Assembly: GCA_964465355.1 (NCBI GenBank)
Contig: CAYXJZ010000006.1
Location: forward strand, 4,908-68,907
DNA: 64,000 bases
Direction of reading: 5' to 3'
Source: JAABTL01 sp964465355
GTDB lineage: Bacteria > Deinococcota > Deinococci > Deinococcales > Trueperaceae
The stretch's first letter is position 1, and each line of letters starts with the position of its first letter. The notes beneath the pieces were generated by a model. It worked only from the letters and a program-made list of their open reading frames with translations. It searched no databases and had not been told where the DNA came from. This document shows, piece by piece, positions 16,089 through 24,356 of this stretch. The position numbers and the translations under genes are program-made.

Positions 16089-16801
16089 GACCGCGTCGGC
16101 CACCGTCCGGCGCGACGCCACCGCCCACGCCCAGCTTGCAGCTCAAGACCTTGTTCCTGCTGGATGCACGTGGTCGAATCGTCTCCACGCGTGAACCGCG
16201 GGCAAGCCCGGGCCCCATGTTCTCGCTCATCCGCGGCGCTGGCGCCTGTGCATGGGCGGTGCACAGCCTGGTCGAGGATGACCTGGCGCAGGAGCTGCAG
16301 GGCCTTGCCAGCCTGGAGCCGCCTTCTGACCGATGGCTCGAGGCCCCCGTCCATGCCGATCACTACCTGTCCCTGCTCGCTGGCCACCACCTCCGGTGGG
16401 GACCGGCTTTCGCGTTCCCCACTGACCTCGTCGAGGACGACGGCGTGACGGTCGTCCACGACGTGGCGCAGCTCGACGAGGCCTTCGATGGCTGGACCAA
16501 CGAGGAGTTGGCGGGACGCTCGCCGGTACTGGGCGTGGCCCAGCATGGAAGGGTGGTCAGCATCTGCTTCTGCGCAAGGCGCAGTGAGGTGGCGGCCGAG
16601 GCCGGGCTCGAGACGGCGCCCAGCTACCGTGGCAGAGGCTTCGGTCCCCGCGCGACGGCGGCCTGGGCACGGGCCATCCGCGACTCGGGGAGGACACCGA
16701 TCTACAGCACCTGGTGGAAGAACGAGGCCTCCATGGCTGTGGCGAGGAAGCTCGGTCTGCAGACCTTCGCGGTCGACTGGGGTCTGACGGCGCCGGGCTG
16801 A
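16085..16801 (+). CDS. GNAT-family N-acetyltransferase
   Basis: The 238-aa product carries the GNAT acetyl-CoA loop ETAPSYRGRGFGPRATAAWA (R-G-x-G-x-G type) and the following WWKNEASMAVARKLGLQTF strand/helix, typical of the C-terminal half. The N-terminal 120 residues are family-specific and probably hold the substrate site. The ATG overlaps the DUF1801 stop, so this is the last gene of the ArsR-led operon. The acceptor is unknown. Confidence 0.82.
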   Translation: MRPRRPPSGATPPPTPSLQLKTLFLLDARGRIVSTREPRASPGPMFSLIRGAGACAWAVHSLVEDDLAQELQGLASLEPPSDRWLEAPVHADHYLSLLAGHHLRWGPAFAFPTDLVEDDGVTVVHDVAQLDEAFDGWTNEELAGRSPVLGVAQHGRVVSICFCARRSEVAAEAGLETAPSYRGRGFGPRATAAWARAIRDSGRTPIYSTWWKNEASMAVARKLGLQTFAVDWGLTAPG

Positions 16802-16826
16802 GGGATCGCGCCAAACCGGCCGCTCC

Positions 16827-18119
16827 TCAGTGGATCCGCCCTTGGACCAACTGCACCTTCAGCCCACCGCTTGAGACCGTTCGCACCATGGAGACCTGGA
16901 CGCCGGCGCGCCTGTTGAACAGCTCGGCATGCATGGTCAGGAAGGCGAAGTCCCAGGCGTCACGCGCGGCCAGGCAGCGGTCCAAGAAGCGCTCGATGGT
17001 CCGAGCCGCCCGCGCCCTGTCGCCCAGGCGCACGCCGTAAGGCAGGTTGCCGACCAGCAGCCCGTGCCGGGCGCCGAAGGCGTCCAGGTCGATGGCCGTG
17101 CTGTCGCCCTGGTGCAGTTCCACCGCTGCGTAGTCGTCGCTGGCGAGGTTATGGCGGGCGGCGCTCAGCGCTGCCGGCTCGATCTCGACCCCGATCAGGC
17201 GGACGGGTGGGTCGGTAGAAGAGCGACCGACGGCCTCAGCCGCCGCTTGCCGCTGGACCTCGCGCCAACGCCCTGGCCGATGCCAGCCTGCCTGCTCGAA
17301 GGAGAAGCCGCGTGCGCGGCCGGGCAACCGCCCGCTGACGATGTCTGCGGCCTCGACGAGCAGCGTGCCGCTGCCGCAGAAGGGGTCGAGGATCAGGTCG
17401 TGGTCACGGTAGCCGCCGAGCACCACCGCCGCCGCCAGGGTCTCGCGTAGCGGGGCTTCGTGCACGTGGCGGCGGATGCCGCGGCGGTGGAGGTGCTCGC
17501 CGCTGCTGTCGAGACTCACGGTGCAGCGGTCGGCGAGCAGTCGCAGATGGAACACCAGGTTCGCCTCCTCGGTGCGTCGTGGCAACGAGCCGAGGTCGCG
17601 CATGCTGCGTTCGATGGCCTGCGCCGCGGTGCGCATGACGGCGTCACCGGTGCTCAGAGCGGAGCTGCGGCTGCTCAGGCGCAAAGCGTAGTCGGCTGCT
17701 TGACCCAAGTGGATCTCCCAAGGGATGCGCCGGAGGTGATCGAAGAGCATGGCAGGCGTGCTGGCGTGGAAGTCGGCCAGCCGCAGCAACACGCGGTTGG
17801 CGGTCCGCAGCACCAGGTTGGCGCGCATGATCTCATCAGGACCGAGACGAAGGCTGACGCCTCCGCGCTCGACGACCGGGCTGGTCGCTCCCGTGGCGTC
17901 CCCCGGTGTGGGTGCCCCATCCGTCGCGGCCCCCTCCACCGCGGCACCCTCCGTGGCGACGGGTGGCACGAAGCCGCCGGCACGCAGCTCCGCCAACAGC
18001 AGCTGCTCCAAGCCCGGCGCGCAAGGGATGAAGCAGTCGAAGGGCCCGGCCAGCCACCAGCGCTTGACGCGGCGCTCAAGGGCGCGGGCGCTCAGGGGCG
18101 TGGGGGAGGGCTCGCTCAA
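16827..18119 (-). CDS. THUMP-domain class I SAM-dependent RNA methyltransferase (RlmL N-half/YpsC type)
   Basis: The 430-aa product opens with CFIPCAPGLEQLLLAELRAG and a THUMP region, interrupted by a low-complexity Ala/Thr/Gly/Pro insertion at about residues 55-82. The methyltransferase half has DPFCGSGTLLVEAADI (SAM motif I), EIEPAALSAARHNL and the catalytic GNLPYG (an N-[DLP]-P-Y motif for exocyclic amine methylation). Relatives make m2G in 23S rRNA or tRNA. The start is TTG, overlapping the MBL gene stop (TTGA), so translation is coupled. A later in-frame start is possible. Confidence 0.85.
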   Translation of the reverse strand: MSEPSPTPLSARALERRVKRWWLAGPFDCFIPCAPGLEQLLLAELRAGGFVPPVATEGAAVEGAATDGAPTPGDATGATSPVVERGGVSLRLGPDEIMRANLVLRTANRVLLRLADFHASTPAMLFDHLRRIPWEIHLGQAADYALRLSSRSSALSTGDAVMRTAAQAIERSMRDLGSLPRRTEEANLVFHLRLLADRCTVSLDSSGEHLHRRGIRRHVHEAPLRETLAAAVVLGGYRDHDLILDPFCGSGTLLVEAADIVSGRLPGRARGFSFEQAGWHRPGRWREVQRQAAAEAVGRSSTDPPVRLIGVEIEPAALSAARHNLASDDYAAVELHQGDSTAIDLDAFGARHGLLVGNLPYGVRLGDRARAARTIERFLDRCLAARDAWDFAFLTMHAELFNRRAGVQVSMVRTVSSGGLKVQLVQGRIH

Positions 18120-18910
18120 ACGGAGGAACCCTGCACAGCGGCCAGCGACTTGAGCCGCTGATAGGTCTCCTCGCCGCCGTGCCCCCCACGCCGGGGGTCG
18201 TCCAGGTCGCGGCCGGCGAGCAGGGCGTCGAGAAGACGCCGGTCGGCGTCAAGACGCTCGATGGGCCGGTCGGTGGGTGCACCGTGGCCGGGGATCAGGA
18301 AGCGAGCGCGCTCCACGTAGGGTGCCAGGATGTCGAGGGCCGCCAGGTAGGCGGGCAGGTCGTCCGGGCCGAAGGGCAGGGGCATCTCCAGGTCGCTCAG
18401 CATGTCTGCGGCGATCAGCAACCCTCGCTCGGGCAGCCACAGCGCGCCGTGGCCGGGGGCGTGACCGTCGTGCACGATCACCTCGATCTCCTCGGCAGGG
18501 CCGTCCGGACCGAAGGGCTCGGGCAGGCGGTCACCGGCGAGTGGCCTGACCTTGGCGAAGACCTCGCCGACGACCTCGGCAAGGGCTTCCCCCAGGTTGC
18601 GCCGCAGCGACTCGGCATTGGCCGCGGCCACCTCCACCGTCCTGGCGGTGGCCCAGCGCGGCGGGTCGCCGTAGGCGGGGTGCCAGAGCAGGTGGTCGTG
18701 GTGGGCGTGGGTGCTGAAGCCGCTGCTGACCCTCAGGCCCAGCTCGCGGATGGCCTCACCGAGGCCTGTCAGTTCCTCGGCCACCCAGGCGGGGTCGACC
18801 AGCAGGGCCTTGTCACCGCTGGCGACGATGGTGCTTGTGGTGCTGTAGTGGCGGCTGGTGGCCACCCAGACACCGGTCGTCACGGACGCGAGCGGTCGGG
18901 CAGGGGTCAT
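18116..18910 (-). CDS. Metallo-beta-lactamase-fold hydrolase
   Basis: The 264-aa product has the MBL zinc motif THAHHDHLLW (HxHxDH), a third histidine in DGHAPGHGALWL, an aspartate in LLIAADMLSDLEMP and a final FLIPGHGAPTD histidine, so the binuclear site is complete. It is closest in style to the generic Zn hydrolases/glyoxalase II-like proteins; the substrate is not predictable. It is first in a two-gene operon with the RNA methyltransferase. The ATG at 18910 is 6 nt after TATCGT, hence probably leaderless. Confidence 0.87.
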   Translation of the reverse strand: MTPARPLASVTTGVWVATSRHYSTTSTIVASGDKALLVDPAWVAEELTGLGEAIRELGLRVSSGFSTHAHHDHLLWHPAYGDPPRWATARTVEVAAANAESLRRNLGEALAEVVGEVFAKVRPLAGDRLPEPFGPDGPAEEIEVIVHDGHAPGHGALWLPERGLLIAADMLSDLEMPLPFGPDDLPAYLAALDILAPYVERARFLIPGHGAPTDRPIERLDADRRLLDALLAGRDLDDPRRGGHGGEETYQRLKSLAAVQGSSV

Positions 18911-18916
18911 GGCACG

Positions 18917-18922
18917 ACGATA
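18917..18922 (-). promoter_or_regulatory. -10 hexamer TATCGT for the MBL gene
   Basis: Reverse-strand TATCGT, 6 nt before the ATG. It is divergent from the DUF2277 promoter 42 nt away. Confidence 0.55.
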
Positions 18923-18963
18923 ACTCGGACGCGTGGCTCTGCCCGCCGCGGCCTCACCCGCTC

Positions 18964-18969
18964 TATGCT
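18964..18969 (+). promoter_or_regulatory. -10 hexamer TATGCT for the DUF2277 gene
   Basis: TATGCT then GGACCC then ATG (18976): the 6-nt leaderless layout. Confidence 0.6.
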
Positions 18970-18975
18970 GGACCC

Positions 18976-19236
18976 ATGTGCCGCAACATCCAACAGCTCC
19001 GTGGCGCCGAGCCACCCGCCACCGACGCCGAGGTCCGCGACGCCGCGCTGCAGTTCGTGCGCAAGGTGAGCGGTTTCCAGCGGCCGTCGGCCGCCAACGA
19101 GCACGCCTTCGAGACGGCCATCGACGAGATCGCCAAGGCCACGAGCAAGCTGTTGGACAGCCTGGTGGTTGGCCACGGCGCCAAGCCGGTCCAGCCCTTG
19201 CAGCGGAGGCTGCGAGAGCGGCGACAGGCCACGTAG
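18976..19236 (+). CDS. DUF2277 protein
   Basis: The 86-aa product starts MCRNIQQLRGAEPPATDAEV and continues with QFVRKVSGFQRPSAANEHAF and ATSKLLDSLV, the whole length of the DUF2277 family. The invariant MCRNI start fixes the ATG. The function is unknown; the conserved Cys-Arg-Asn at the extreme N-terminus resembles a processed or metal-binding end. It is transcribed leaderless, divergent from the MBL hydrolase. Confidence 0.9.
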   Translation: MCRNIQQLRGAEPPATDAEVRDAALQFVRKVSGFQRPSAANEHAFETAIDEIAKATSKLLDSLVVGHGAKPVQPLQRRLRERRQAT

Positions 19237-19282
19237 GCGCCGTCGGATCCTCCTCGGGCCATCAGCTCAGCTGGATGCTCGT

Positions 19283-19301
19283 CGCGAACCAGGGGTTCGC
19301 G
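19283..19301 (+). promoter_or_regulatory. Hairpin abutting the hdeD ribosome site
   Basis: CGCGAACC-AGG-GGTTCGCG is a perfect 8-bp stem that ends directly at the GGGAAGGGG ribosome-binding sequence before the ATG at 19316. It could tune translation or be the end of the DUF2277 transcript. Confidence 0.4.
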
Positions 19302-19315
19302 GGAAGGGGTAGCGC

Positions 19316-19903
19316 ATGACAGACGTCTCGCATACCGCACCCACGCCCAGGCTGGCGCCTCTCAGCCGCATCTGGTGGTCGGTCCTGCTTCGCGGGATCG
19401 CAGCCATCGTCTTCGGTGTGCTCGCCTTCGTCTGGCCAGGCATCAGCTTGCTGAGCCTGGTCGTCGTCTATGGCGTCTATGCCATCGTCGACGGCGTCTT
19501 CGCCCTCGGTGGCGGGATGGCGGGCGGATCGGCGGCGCCGAGGTGGTGGCTGGTGATGGTCGGCCTGATCAGCCTGGCCGCCGGTGTGGTGGCGCTGCTG
19601 TGGCCCGGCGTCACGGCCGTGGTGCTGGTGTTGGTCATCGGCTCCTGGGCGATCGCCCACGGTGTGATCGAGATCATCGGCGCCATCGCCTTGCGCAAGG
19701 AGATCGAGAACGAGTGGTGGCTGATCCTGTCAGGGCTGTTGTCGGTGGTCTTCGGGATCTTCGTCATCCTGGCCCCCGGCGCAGGCGCGCTCACCCTGTT
19801 GTGGCTGATCGCCATCTACGCCATCGGCTTCGGCCTGCTCCAGGTGGTGCTGGCGCTCAGGTTGAGGAGACTGGCCGGCCACCTGCGGAGCCTCGCCGGC
19901 TGA
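19316..19903 (+). CDS. HdeD/DUF308 membrane protein
   Basis: The 195-aa product has six hydrophobic helices in three repeats of the DUF308 pattern (GIAAIVFGVLAFVWPGISLL; MVGLISLAAGVVALLWPGVT; ILSGLLSVVFGIFVILAPGA). In E. coli HdeD is an acid-stress membrane protein; elsewhere the role is unknown. A hairpin and the GGAAGGGG site precede the ATG. It is monocistronic and converges with the VOC gene. Confidence 0.88.
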   Translation: MTDVSHTAPTPRLAPLSRIWWSVLLRGIAAIVFGVLAFVWPGISLLSLVVVYGVYAIVDGVFALGGGMAGGSAAPRWWLVMVGLISLAAGVVALLWPGVTAVVLVLVIGSWAIAHGVIEIIGAIALRKEIENEWWLILSGLLSVVFGIFVILAPGAGALTLLWLIAIYAIGFGLLQVVLALRLRRLAGHLRSLAG

Positions 19904-19936
19904 GCGCAGAGGCAATGGCGGGTCAGCGACGGCGGA

Positions 19937-20359
19937 TCAGGCCTGGTTCGTGCCTGCGGTGGCGGCATCCTTGAGGGTGGCGAGCATGATGAGGTTGCCG
20001 CAGGTGTCGTCCAGCACGGCTGAGATCACCGTCCCGAGGTCCAGCGGCGCCTGCGTGAAGCGCACGCCGAGCGCGCTCAGCCGTTCGTACTCTGCCTGCA
20101 CGTCGTCCACGGTGAACATGGTGAAGGGGATCCCGTCCGCCATCAGGGCCTCCTTGTAGGTCACGGCAGCCGGCAGTCCGGCGGGTTCGAGCAGCAGCTC
20201 GGTACCGTTCGGCTCCTTCGGTGACACGACGGTCAGCCAGCGGGACTCACCGGCAGGCACGTCGGTCTTCTTCACGAAGCCGAGCTTCTCGGTGTAGAAG
20301 CTCAGGGCTCTCTCCAGGTCGTCGACGTAGACGCTGGTCACGTAGATGCGGATGCTCAT
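19937..20359 (-). CDS. VOC-family (glyoxalase-like) protein
   Basis: The 140-aa product has the glyoxalase/bleomycin-resistance fold: YVDDLERALSFYTEKLGFVKK, a second half with FTMFTVDDVQAEYERLSALG, and the closing DDTCGNLIMLATL. It overlaps the upstream ArsR gene by ATGA, so the repressor controls it. The substrate is unknown; such pairs often serve electrophile or antibiotic detoxification. Confidence 0.88.
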   Translation of the reverse strand: MSIRIYVTSVYVDDLERALSFYTEKLGFVKKTDVPAGESRWLTVVSPKEPNGTELLLEPAGLPAAVTYKEALMADGIPFTMFTVDDVQAEYERLSALGVRFTQAPLDLGTVISAVLDDTCGNLIMLATLKDAATAGTNQA

Positions 20360-20664
20360 GCGGGTTCTCCTTCGTCGTCTTGGTCAAGCCATCGCGAAGC
20401 GATGGCCCATCGCTGTCCGATGGCTTGCAGCGGTGTGGTGTCGAGGTGGTGGAACTTGTAGCGTCCATCGCGCCTCGCATGGACGAGGCCGGCGGCCTCG
20501 AGGACCTCGAGGTGTTGCGAGATGGCTTGTCGTGAGAGGCTGACGCCGTGCTTCATCGCCAGCCGACCGCAGATCTCGAACAAGGTCTGGCCGTCGCGGT
20601 CGTGCAGCTCGTCGAGGATGGTCCTCCTGACCGGTGCGGCCAGGGCTTCGTAGATGTCGGCCAC
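20356..20664 (-). CDS. ArsR-family repressor (second)
   Basis: The 102-aa product begins at GTG (VADIYEALAAPVRRTILDEL) and has the recognition helix LSRQAISQHLEVLEAAGLVH and the wing RRDGRYKFHHLDTTPL. This is the YgaV/PadR-like ArsR subgroup without cysteine metal sites, usually paired with VOC or SRPBCC genes. The GTG lies 6 nt after a TATCAT -10, and a 7-bp palindrome lies between -35 and -10, which is good evidence for autorepression. Longer in-frame starts upstream run through that promoter and are rejected. Confidence 0.9.
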   Translation of the reverse strand: MADIYEALAAPVRRTILDELHDRDGQTLFEICGRLAMKHGVSLSRQAISQHLEVLEAAGLVHARRDGRYKFHHLDTTPLQAIGQRWAIASRWLDQDDEGEPA

Positions 20665-20670
20665 GGCGGC

Positions 20671-20700
20671 ATGATAGGCAAGTCGTGACTTGCATGTCAA
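20671..20700 (-). promoter_or_regulatory. Promoter and operator of the second ArsR operon
   Basis: On the reverse strand: TTGACA, an 18-nt spacer, TATCAT, then 6 nt to the GTG. Inside the spacer, GCAAGTC-AC-GACTTGC (20678-20693) is a perfect 7-bp inverted repeat, so ArsR bound here would exclude RNA polymerase. Confidence 0.75.
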
Positions 20701-20769
20701 GGCTCGATGACTGTGCGCATCATGAACATCGCCTTGCCCATGGCACATCAAGCTCTCCGCAACCCTGCC

Positions 20770-20775
20770 TATGGT
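20770..20775 (+). promoter_or_regulatory. -10 hexamer TATGGT for the META-domain gene
   Basis: TATGGT, GGACCC, then ATG at 20782: the 6-nt leaderless layout. It rules out the in-frame start at 20707. Confidence 0.55.
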
Positions 20776-20781
20776 GGACCC

Positions 20782-21483
20782 ATGTACCGGATCACACGCG
20801 CGACGATCGTGTTGCTGGCCTGCCTTGCTGCCCTGGCCGCCCATGGGCTGGCCGCTGGAGAAGACCCTTACCGCGCTAGCGGCGTCGAGCCCTTCTGGTC
20901 CATCAGCATGGGCCAGGGGCAGCTCACCCTGGACAGGGTGGACTTCGACCCGCGCAGCTTCCCGCTGCCGGAGCCGACGGTCACGCCCGATGGCCGCCGC
21001 TACGACCTGGATGAGCTGAGCGTGCGCATCATCCACGAGCGCTGCCACAACGCCATGAGCGGCGCTGCCTTCGCCGACCGCGTGCTCCTCGAGCTGGGCG
21101 AGGAGACCTTGGACGGTTGCGGCGGCGAGCCGTTGCCGCCCGAGACGCTGGCCGGCTCCCACTGGCTGCTTGAGACCTTGGATGGCGAGGCGATCGACCT
21201 CGAGCGCATCCCCAGCCTGGTCATCGACGCTGCAGGGACGGCGGCCGGCTTCGACGGCTGCAACCACTTCAGCGGCGGCCTCGTCTTCGCCGAGGACGGC
21301 AGCGTCACGCAGGACGATCCAGGCGGCGTCTCCACCCTCATGGCCTGCATGGCCGAGCCGGGCAGGGTGTCCGAGGCCTTCAGGCAGGCCTTGACCGAGG
21401 TCGACCGCTGGTGGTTCGAGGGTGACCGGCTGGTCCTGACTGCCCCGGACGGCGTCGTCGTCCACTTGCGTCAGACCTACTGA
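20782..21483 (+). CDS. Exported META-domain (HslJ-like) protein
   Basis: The 233-aa product has a signal peptide (ATIVLLACLAALAAHGLAAG). The first domain resembles the COG3650-type module (ASGVEPFWSISMGQGQLTLD, RIIHERCHNAMSGAAFADRV, cysteines in HERCHN and LDGCGG). The second is a META domain (LAGSHWLLETLDGEAIDL; AGFDGCNHFSGG; MACMAEPG; PDGVVVHLRQ). META/HslJ proteins are periplasmic or outer-membrane stress proteins of unclear activity, linked to novobiocin resistance in E. coli. It is divergent from the ArsR-VOC operon and leaderless. Confidence 0.85.
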   Translation: MYRITRATIVLLACLAALAAHGLAAGEDPYRASGVEPFWSISMGQGQLTLDRVDFDPRSFPLPEPTVTPDGRRYDLDELSVRIIHERCHNAMSGAAFADRVLLELGEETLDGCGGEPLPPETLAGSHWLLETLDGEAIDLERIPSLVIDAAGTAAGFDGCNHFSGGLVFAEDGSVTQDDPGGVSTLMACMAEPGRVSEAFRQALTEVDRWWFEGDRLVLTAPDGVVVHLRQTY

Positions 21484-21588
21484 CATCAGAAGGCTCCTGC
21501 GCGCGGCTGAAGCCAAGATGAAGGCGCCGCCCTTGTGCGACCCTTCGCGGCTGCCCGAGAGTGGCGGCGGGTGTCACACGGAGGTGCC

Positions 21589-23723
21589 ATGAACCGCGAA
21601 CGTGATCCAAGGATGGTCGTCAGGCTGGTCGCCTTGGTGGTGGCCTTGGCGGTCGCTGCCTGTTCTGCTCCGCCACCGCCACCGTCTTCCACCCATGCTC
21701 GCCTGAACGGGGCCATCACGGTGGGGGTGGGTCTGGCCGCTGGCACTGGAACAGCCATCGGCCAGCGCCCTGACGCGGGCGCAGCAGCTCTGGACGAGTT
21801 GCTGGCCGACTGGCAGATCGACGAATCGCTGCTCGACTTCGTGCCAGGCGACCTCATCGTGCGCTTCTCCCCCCGCGGCGCGCCGACCCTGGACGGCGTC
21901 CCGGCCGGGGATGGCGCGTCGTCGGCAGGCGCGGCCGCACAGGTCGTCGACAGCGTCCAAGCCGCAGGCCTCGCCTTCGCGCATCAGCGCGCCCTCTCCG
22001 ATACGGCGGCCCAGCTCTTCCGTGCCGGCGGTGTCCCCAGCCATGCCCAGACCCTGGCGGCCGTCCGTGAGCTCAACGCCCGCGACGACGTCATCTACGC
22101 CCACCCCAACTACATCCTCCATGCGCTCGCGGTGCCGGACGACCCCAGCTACGATCTGCAGTGGCATTACCCGGCCATCAACCTGCCGGCGGCCTGGGAC
22201 ATCAGCACCGGCTCGAACAGCACGGTGGTGGCCGTCCTCGACACCGGCATCCTCTACAGCACCAACAACGTCGCCGCCCGCCATCCTGACCTCTCCAGCG
22301 GCCGGATCCTCCCCGGTTACGACTTCATATCCAGCCCCAGCAACGCGCTGGACGGCGACGGCAGGGACAACGACCCGCTCGACGTCTTCCCAGGCGGTGG
22401 CTACCACGGCTCGCACGTGGCCGGCACCATCGGAGCAGCTTCCGACAACGGTGTCGGGGTGGCCGGCGTGGACTGGCAGGCGAGGCTGGTCAACGTGCGG
22501 GTGCTCGGCCAGCAGGGCGGCACCTTGGTCGACATCTACGAGGCCCTGCGCTGGGCGGCCGGCTTCCCCGTGGCGGGGGTGCCGAGCAACGCCCACCCGG
22601 CCGACGTCATCAACCTCAGCCTCGGCGGTGTCGGCCCCTGCATGCCGGCGATGCAAGAGGTGCTCAGCGCCGTGAGCCAGCAGGCCATCGTGGTCGTGGC
22701 TGCGGGCAACGACAACGTCAACGTCTCGCAGTCCTGGCCGGCGAGTTGCTCCGGCGTCATCACGGTCAGCGCCACCGATCGCCTCGGCGAACGCGCCTAC
22801 TACGCCAACTACGGTTCGCGCATCGACGTCATGGCGCCCGGCGGCGCGATGGGCTCCATCGACGATCCCGACGGCGTGCTCAGCATCGGCTACGACGCGA
22901 CTTCCGGCCAGTTCGGTTACAGCTATATGCAAGGCACCTCCATGGCCGCTCCTCATGTGACGGGGGTGGTCGCCCTGATGAAGGCCATCGACGGCACCAT
23001 CGACACGGCAGGCGCCCTCGAAGCCCTGCGCGCCAGCGCGACGCAGCTCGACAGCCTGGCCTGCCATGGCTACGGTGTGGACGAGCCCAGGTTCCTCGGC
23101 CCTGACGACTGCGGAGCCGGCCTCATCGATGCGGCTCTGGCCTTGGCCTACGTCGATGCCGGCCCCGGCCCGGGGCCTGGTCCAGGCGGTGGGCCCCTCG
23201 CCTTCGACCCCACCGTGCTCGACATGGGCTCCGCCATCATCGAGATGCCGTTCACCATCACCAACGTCAGCGCCTCGCCGCTATCGTGGTCGCTTGCCTT
23301 CTATGAGGCAGCGGTGGACAACCCTGCCATCATCCCTGGCGGGGCGTTCTACATCCCCTTCGCCTACCCCGATGAAGGCATGCTTCAGCCTGGTGAGAGC
23401 GTCGTCACGGCACTGGAGATCGACCGTGAGGTCCTGACCCTCGACGGCAACTACCAGATCCGCCTCATCTTCGACCTGGGTGCCGGTGAGGAACAGATGC
23501 TGCTGGTGCGCTTCAGCAGGATCAGCGGCGGTGCGCCGGGCCTCACGGGACCGACCTACGTCGAATCCTATGTCTACGACAGCTTCGGCGACCTGGACCT
23601 CAGCGGTCAGCAATGGAGCAGCGGTGTCCTGAGCAGCTACTCCTTCGACGCCGAGCCTGGTGTGACCATCGTCGGCGCCTGGTCGGACGAGAACGACAGC
23701 GGCACCATCGACGAAGGCGACTA
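21589..23723 (+). CDS. Subtilisin-like S8 peptidase lipoprotein, cut by the assembly gap
   Basis: The ATG at 21589 follows GGAGGTG. The lipobox AVAAC puts the lipidated cysteine at C25. A propeptide-like region (FVPGDLIVRFSPRG; AVRELNARDDVIYAHPNYI) precedes the S8 domain with the complete triad: D218 (AVLDTG), H276 (GSHVAGTIG) and S451 (GTSMAAPHVTG), plus oxyanion Asn in AAGNDN. A Gly-Pro hinge (about residues 525-535) leads to a beta-sandwich C-terminal region that runs into the N gap after 711 residues. The ending DENDSGTIDEGD looks like a Ca-binding dockerin-style or EF-hand-like loop. It is probably a surface protease of the Deinococcota secreted type. Confidence 0.92.
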
Positions 23724-23823
23724 NNNNNNNNNNNNNNNNNNNNNNNNNNNNNNNNNNNNNNNNNNNNNNNNNNNNNNNNNNNNNNNNNNNNNNNNNNNNN
23801 NNNNNNNNNNNNNNNNNNNNNNN
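23724..23823. other. Assembly gap (100 N)
   Basis: Exactly 100 Ns, the usual placeholder for a scaffold gap of unknown length. The 3' end of the S8 protease and possibly further genes are missing here. Confidence 0.98.
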
Positions 23824-23833
23824 TGGAGGCAGC

Positions 23834-24298
23834 ATGTCGAACGACATCCGTAGCGAGGACTTCAACGAGAACCTCTTCACCCTGCTCGAGGAGACCTTCG
23901 AGAGGAACCGCGGCGCCTACCTCGACAAGGGTGCAGGCTGGTTCGCGACCTTGGAAGGCGTCTCCGCCGAGGAGGCTTCCAGGCCGGCGGGACCTGAAGG
24001 CACCACCATCGCCGGCCAGGTGGCGCACACGCACTACTACATCGCCTCGCTCCTCGACGAGGCGGAAGGCAAGACCGTGACCTTCGACTGGCCGGGGAGC
24101 TGGCGGCAGAGCGAGGTGGATGGACCCGCTTGGGAAGCGCTCAAGCAAGACCTCACGGCGGTGTATGCGCGCGCCACCGCGCTGTTCCGCTCGGTCAAGT
24201 CCTGGAGCCAGGACCCGATGGGCATCGCCATGGTCATCTTGACGCACTCCGCCTACCACCTGGGTTCGGTACGGCAGATGATCAAGGTGGTTCGCTGA
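23834..24298 (+). CDS. DinB-family four-helix metalloprotein
   Basis: The 154-aa product has the DinB/YfiT layout: long first helix (NLFTLLEETFERNRGAYLDKG), the first metal His in GQVAHTHYYIASLL, and the paired histidines in ILTHSAYHLGSVRQMIK. Many relatives are thiol-dependent S-transferases (bacillithiol, mycothiol) induced by DNA damage; the cofactor here is unknown. A TGGAGG site directly after the gap gives the ATG. The upstream gap hides any operon context. Confidence 0.87.
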   Translation: MSNDIRSEDFNENLFTLLEETFERNRGAYLDKGAGWFATLEGVSAEEASRPAGPEGTTIAGQVAHTHYYIASLLDEAEGKTVTFDWPGSWRQSEVDGPAWEALKQDLTAVYARATALFRSVKSWSQDPMGIAMVILTHSAYHLGSVRQMIKVVR

Positions 24299-24325
24299 GG
24301 ACCGGCGACCCTCGGTCGCTACAGG

Positions 24326-24356
24326 GTGCTGGCCACGATCTCGCCGTGGCCAGCAC
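24326..24356. terminator. Shared hairpin between DinB and methyltransferase genes
   Basis: GTGCTGGCCACG is mirrored exactly after a 7-nt loop (12-bp stem). It touches the minus-strand stop codon (24357-24359) and lies 27 nt after the DinB stop, so it can serve both convergent genes. No U-tract. Confidence 0.7.
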
